Below, piece by piece: positions 59,342-64,000 of a DNA stretch of 64,000 nt. Source of the DNA: Echinarachnius parma (Eukaryota > Echinodermata > Echinoidea > Clypeasteroida > Echinarachniidae); the NCBI GenBank assembly GCA_037951105.1, contig JBAMJV010003290.1, forward strand, positions 1-64,000. The letters are read 5' to 3'. Below the pieces are notes generated by a model that was not told where the DNA came from, did not search any database, and saw only the letters and a program-made list of their open reading frames with translations. Positions within the stretch are counted from its first letter, which is position 1, and each line of letters opens with the position of its first letter. A program made the translations under genes and the position numbers.

Positions 59342-59500
59342 TCATCTTCATCTTCATCATCATCATCATCATCATCATCATTTCTTCATGATCTCATCAT
59401 TTTTGCCATCATGATTGTTGCAATTATTGACAATATGATTGTCGTCATCATCATTATCATCAATGCCTAAATTGATTATCATCATCATCATCTTGATAAT
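59342..59500 (+). repeat. (ATC)n microsatellite just before coding exon 4
   Basis: ATCATCATC runs at 59357-59382 and 59443-59492 with diverged copies between. The second run ends about 40 bases before the splice acceptor, within the likely branch-point region. Confidence 0.9.
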
Positions 59501-59531
59501 AATTGTTACGCTTTATTTCCTTCATGCACAG

Positions 59532-59763
59532 AAGATCCCGCAGTGAGAAAGCTCCGGGACCTCCTATCGAGCATCCAGACGCCGGAGATCGAGCAGATCA
59601 CAGCGAGATCAGCGACGGTCAGGTGGTCGCTGCCGGAGCCCTACCCCACGGGCCAGGGGGACGAGGACCTCTACGAAGAGCAGGGCCTGGACCCGGCAGC
59701 CATCAGCTACGAGCTGAGGGTCATCGACAAGGCCAAGAACAGCAGTCCTGGAACCGTCTACTG
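59532..59763 (+). CDS. FNDC3: FNDC3-like protein, coding exon 4, start of first FN3 domain (residues 482-558)
   Basis: Acceptor TTCATGCACAG|AA keeps the phase 1 frame from the previous exon and gives DDIE|EDPAVRKLRDLLSSIQTP. This corresponds to the vertebrate VKRVQDILSGIEKP lead-in to FN3 domain 1. The domain follows: PEIEQITARSATVRWSLPEP with the conserved B-strand Trp at residue 513, then SYELRVIDKAK with the C-strand Tyr at residue 541. A roughly 20-residue acidic insertion (GQGDEDLYEEQGLDPAA) sits in the B-C loop, longer than I recall for vertebrates. The donor CTG|GTAAGA leaves phase 2, so the domain continues in an exon beyond the window. The remaining FN3 domains and C-terminal anchor are not in view. 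Confidence 0.9.
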
Positions 59764-60889
59764 GTAAGAACTGGACCCATTCCTAGACATGTTGTTATAT
59801 GCCTGTGTGTGCGGTAGCAGCGTGTTTGTCCCATGTGTTATTGGATGAAGAACTGGTCCTTGTGTGATTTTGGTGGTCCAACACAAAACAAAAAAACATG
59901 TCTGTTGCCTAGTCCTGTAAGTATAATTAATACAAAAAGCTTCATCTCTTTGGTGATCCCTCTCACATGTATTCGTAAGTTGATTTCTTTTCCTTTGGGT
60001 TTGTGTCGGGTTTCTATTGCTTCTGACCATCACGAGCATTGGAAAGGGTTTCTGGCATGGACAGCAATCAGCTTTCTAGCTCCGTTATTAGAACACTGAT
60101 GGATGAACTAAATTTTGGTGGCATTGGCAAGCGGAGCAGGGCAAATTTTGAGCCCCAAGTAGAGCGTTGTTCCCACTGACTACTTTGGCAGTAAAATTAT
60201 TTGACGTCAGTCGTCCACATTACTATTTTAGGGATATCTAGACATATTTCAAGCCAAGGACCAACATATTTGCCCCAGAAAGGTTTTTTTTTGCCTGAAG
60301 CAACCACACCAAACACAGAAATGCCATGTACAACAACAGCAACAACAACCTCAAACCAATAAACAAACAAGGAAATAAACCAACGGCTGAAAGGAAAAGG
60401 TTCCATTGCCCATTGTAAGGTAAACATATGCTGGCAAAAAAGGTTGCACAACCCAAAACAGCAAAGTAAAAAAGAAAAGAAAAAAAAGAGAGGTTTCATA
60501 ACTTGAAAAAAAAACCTTGGCCGTTGAACCACAGTATAAGGTTATTGGGACAAGTCCCTGAATTTGGTGCTTTCCACAAATAGGATTGGATTAAATTGCG
60601 GACACTCCCCTTACATGTCAAGCCTGTAAATTACCTATAATGGTTTTTCGCTGGTAAGTGGACCCAAACAAGATGGAAGTATTTTGGAGAGAATCACCGT
60701 AATAACAACCGTTTGTAAGGAAGGAGAATCGGTTAGAAAATTCTGCCACTGATGTGCTCGCCCATTTTATCTGACCTTTTCTGAAGAGATTGTTGATGTT
60801 GTATGATATATTTTGCATAAGACTAGGGCCCCCATAACAAAAAGATTCATGATTAATCATACAATCCTAAATAATTAAAAATATATAAA

Positions 60890-61274
60890 TTGTAACACCT
60901 TGTATGGATATTTATAATAGCAACAGTGCTTTAACGCAGTATGTGATGTATTGAGTAAAGCTCTGCAAAACAAAGCACATTATCACTTGTTACATCATAC
61001 AATTACGCATGGATAACAGATATAAGTGTCAAATTTACACCTTACATATTTATGTGATGTACTTTACATGTACTCATACAACTTGTAACACCTTGTATGG
61101 ATATTTATAGCGACAGTGTTTTAACGCAGTATGTGATGTATTGAGTAAAGCTCTGCAAAACAAAGCACATTATCACTTGTTACATCATATAATTACGCAT
61201 GGATAACAGATATAAGTGTCAAATTTACACCTAAGTACATATTTATGTGATGTACTTTACATGTACTCATACAA
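60890..61274 (+). repeat. recent tandem duplication, 193 + 192 bases
   Basis: Two units starting TTGTAACACCTTGTATGG are almost identical (a three-base AAT difference near the start, a few substitutions, and a two-base AG insertion later). A third start (TTGGTAACACC, 61275) decays quickly. Confidence 0.9.
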
Positions 61275-61539
61275 CTTGGTAACACCTTCTTTCAGATATC
61301 TTTGACATAAAGCAGTGTTGAAATCCAATACAACTTATTTGACATCTGGTCTACATACATGTATGAGATACTTTGGGTGTTAAATTAAACACACTGGTGT
61401 TGGGTAACTGCAACATTTGTCTCTCACACTAAGCACACAAGTCTTGTGTCAAGTCTCTTACATTTATTTGTTATATAAATGTTTGACCAGTATTTATTTG
61501 GTACTTTATTGAACAAAATCACATGGGTTCAGGCCCAAT

Positions 61540-61985
61540 TAGCCCACAAATGGCAAAAGCCCTGAAAATCATTTTAAAACATCCCTGTATATAAACTCCC
61601 ACAGAGTTCAATGGAAAACGAATTGGGCGGGGGGGGGGGAAATTAACAAATTGACGAGAACAAACATGCACAATTCTCCCAAATTGTTGGGACAAGTACA
61701 ATGTGAAAACTATAACTATAACTATATTGGTGATCTGAACCTGCGGGGCCAATGCTCATATATTCAGCCCTGCTATAGCGGTGGGTTATGAAACCTATCC
61801 ATATTGGGGGGGGGGGGGGGGGGAGTTTTGAAGTATCCCTACAAATTGTTTTATATAATTATAAGTCAGTTATGATTTTATTATTATTATTTTTAATTAA
61901 TTAATTTATTTTTTGAGGGGGGGGGGGGGGGGGCTCTTTTTGATATTCTGGGGGTAATATTGCTCTGACCCCCTGTGTATTTTAC
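61540..61985 (-). repeat. family G fragments with two poly-G runs
   Basis: AGAGTTCAATGGAAAACGAA and GGGCGGGGG at 61600-61640; G runs at 61806-61824 and 61917-61933; GGGGGTAATATTGCTCTGACC afterwards. Confidence 0.5.
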
Positions 61986-62678
61986 CCTGCTGAGTATTTA
62001 TTATTTTGCCGGTTTGCCCTAGTTATTTTTCAATGAAACCTCTGCATGGAGACTAACCTTCAAGATGATGAATGTGACCGTGATTTGAACCTGACCGGGT
62101 GCAGACCATGTTTCATTTTTAGAATGTCTGAAGCTTCCTCATTCCTGTGAATTTCTTCCAATTATAACATTCCCCGTGTGGGAGATTTGCATGGAGTCGC
62201 TGGTATTGGGTGCACTTTAAGGGTACTATCGGGCATTCAAGTCCCAATAGAATAAGTATATTGTTGGTTTAGAATGAGAAGGGCGGTACGTCACTTTTAG
62301 CGATTCAGAGATAATTACGTTTAAAGTTGAGGAGTAGTTGTAGACATCAACTTTGACTCTTTTATAAATGTTTTGTGTTGATATCTAAACAAAAATTTAA
62401 ATTAATCATTATCAAAAATGTTGGCATCTCATAGTTGAAGCTCTGATTTTCCAGATGGTATGCATAAAACTCAATTTAGCAAAAAAATGATTTAATGCCC
62501 TTATTGTTCTCACCTGAAGATGAGGACCATGTGTTGAAGAGCCTCATTATAAAGTATCTGATATTTCAATGTAGAGGAGTAAAATATATAGCAATGTGAA
62601 GAAATTATGAGGAGCTTGTATAGATAGCTGCATTATAAAGTAACTGATATTTGAATGAAGAGGAACAATGTTATTTCA

Positions 62679-63064
62679 TTAAAGGGATCTAGTAACTTTG
62701 TTGACATGTGCAAAAATTGATGAATGGTTGATGCAATGTATATTGTTGTTATCTCATATGTCCACAGGGTATTGTGTGAAAATTTCAAGTCAAATGGACA
62801 TTGCATGGCCAAGTAATGAGCGAAAATGCAAAGTGATATTCAGTAACTCACTGCACTCACTTTGTACACAGAAGAAAAACTCGCCCGGAGTTTTTCTTAT
62901 TTTAATACTTCAATCATACATATCTTTGTAACGAAAGGGAAATTTGAAAAACAGAAACCTGTCCCGTGATTTTATTGTTAATACGAATACAACAAGGTAT
63001 AAGGGAACCGCTAGAATTAGAATTTTATTTTGAGGATTTGGACAATGTTACTAAGTCCCTTTAA
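62679..63064 (+). mobile_element. family C TTAA-flanked MITE, complete
   Basis: TTAAAGGGATCTAGTAAC at the left and GTTACTAAGTCCCTTTAA at the right with TTAA at both ends, 386 bases. It is the inverted partner of 5612-5994 with roughly 17 differences, so both copies are relatively young. Confidence 0.9.
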
Positions 63065-63129
63065 CTGTCAAATAATAACATATTTATGAGACAGCAAAAA
63101 ATCAAATAAAAATAATCTAGTCATTATTC

Positions 63130-63440
63130 ATTATCTTTGAGTGAAAGATGAGATAGCAAGGCAAAAATGGAGCCACTACAGTATGTACATTAGTTTTGTT
63201 GGTACAAAGGCAACGAGAATCATATCTCATCAAGAATAAATGGAGATAATAACCTTGGCATCAGAGAAAAAAATGATAAAAGGCCCGGATAACATTGGCT
63301 TTGAGTGAGAGATGAAAAAGAGCAAAACAAAATGTTCTCATTATGTTCATGATAGTAGCTTAATAATGAAAATCAAATCTCAACAGGAATTGATGAAGAT
63401 AATACCCTTGGCATACATGTAAGAAAAGAAACAAAAACAG
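63130..63440 (+). repeat. tandem duplication, two units of about 160 bases
   Basis: CTTTGAGTGAAAGATGA, TCATATCTCATCAAGAATAA and GATAATAACCTTGGCAT recur as CTTTGAGTGAGAGATGA, TCAAATCTCAACAGGAATTG and GATAATACCCTTGGCAT. Confidence 0.7.
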
Positions 63441-63908
63441 AAAAGGAATAAATTTACATGCCCCCTACTAGGTGAAGCTTCCAGTAGCAACATATTGTAG
63501 TTCTAAAAAACAAAAACAAAAAAAAACCTGTTTGAAAGAGAGATTGAGGAGTGGATAGATGAGGAAAATTCCCTATAAAATAATGTTGTCCATATTCGTT
63601 GCATGGACAAACATGTATGCAGCTACTTCTAAAGGCATTAAGTCTTGTGAGGAGGATACAAACGTAATGAGACTTGGCAAACCACCTTCACCTTTTAATA
63701 CATAACATGAGATTGATGAACTACCCCGTTTGCATACGTAGGTAGGGTCAATAACCTGATCACTGTCATAGTAGATGGGAGAGGCGTTCGCTTTCATTTG
63801 TAAGATGATAGAAGATGAGGCCTGTATGATGCTGAAGGTAAACAAATGAAGTAAATTAATAGACCTTATATATCCATTTTCATATGGCACAGTCCCATAG
63901 TTTGTTGT

Positions 63909-64000
63909 TTAAAGGGGACCACCAGGCAAAGAACAACACATAGTTATATATGTTTTGGTACCGTTTTGTGATATCAAATAGATACCCAACATTTTGCAAA
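63909..64000. mobile_element. family D MITE, cut by window end
   Basis: TTAAAGGGGACCACC then GGCAAAGAACAACACAT and TTTTGGTACCGTTTTGTGAT, same orientation as 23835-24280. Confidence 0.8.

Larger units (their letters stand above)
46144..59531 (+). other. FNDC3 intron between coding exons 3 and 4
   Basis: At about 13.4 kb this is the longest intron seen. It carries two adjacent inverted-repeat elements near its 5' end, an element inserted in a duplicated unit (49.5 kb), a 560-base polypurine tract, a family C copy, and an AGGTCA-bearing tandem array. The stretches 47.0-48.8, 50.5-51.2, 52.5-53.2 and 57.1-59.3 kb are largely repeat-poor, and I see no exon in them. Confidence 0.85.
59764..64000 (+). 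other. FNDC3 intron after coding exon 4 (continues beyond window)
   Basis: Starting with GTAAGA, this intron has no visible end. It contains a 193-base tandem duplication, poly-G-bearing family G fragments, a nearly intact family C MITE, a further tandem duplication and the left end of a family D MITE at the window edge. 59.8-60.9 and 61.3-61.5 kb show nothing recognisable. Confidence 0.8.

Overview
This is a nuclear DNA window from an animal: AT-rich, packed with short dispersed repeats, with long introns and GT-AG splice sites. The repeat style (CCGT-rich hairpin elements, TTAA- and TA-flanked MITEs, many copies of a 'CAGGGCTCGACACT' element) is what I associate with marine invertebrates, perhaps an echinoderm or another invertebrate deuterostome. 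The species cannot be fixed from the sequence. No bacterial-type genes, CRISPR arrays, rRNA or tRNA genes were seen.

One protein-coding gene is supported: the 5' part of an FNDC3 (fibronectin type III domain containing 3A/3B) orthologue on the + strand. Four coding exons are visible: 29896-30541 (preceded by 5' UTR from about 29806), 41100-41600, 45847-46143 and 59532-59763. The first three internal junctions are all phase 1 and join without disturbing the frame. Together they encode about 558 residues: a long Pro/Gln/Gly-rich N-terminal region, a basic Lys/Arg-rich segment, and the start of the first fibronectin type III domain. The gene runs off the right edge, and its promoter and any first non-coding exon were not located. 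The 5' UTR carries a short upstream ORF that overlaps the main start codon.

The left 29.8 kb (upstream sequence, or a leading intron) and the introns are a mosaic of non-autonomous DNA transposons and tandem arrays. Recurrent families, labelled here by letter: A, the 'CAGGGCTCGACACT/GGGCAAGT' element (about 13 copies or fragments); B, a pogo/Tigger-like TA-flanked MITE with TIR CAGTCAAACCTG (about 12), one copy carrying a ten-unit minisatellite; C, a TTAA-flanked MITE with TIR TTAAAGGGA-CTAGTAAC (about 8), including two roughly 95% identical inverted copies near 5.6 kb and 62.7 kb; D, another TTAA MITE (23.8 kb and the right edge); E, a 1 kb element with CCGT hairpins and nuclear-receptor-like AGGTCA arrays (34.6-35.6 kb); F, an AGCTCATCCGG hairpin element (38.4 kb); G, a 'gggcgaa-tcgccccc / aagcttg' short element; P, a foldback with GTTGC ends (3 copies). 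Single inverted-repeat elements occur at 6.4, 14.4, 30.7, 42.4, 46.2-46.8 and 49.5 kb. Tandem arrays and low-complexity tracts fill much of the rest and account for nearly all long open frames outside the exons.

I found no convincing new gene system. The most interesting items are the structure of the FNDC3 5' end, the overlapping uORF, tandem repeats that grew inside a MITE, receptor-site arrays in a transposon, and a few low-repeat intronic blocks that may be regulatory.
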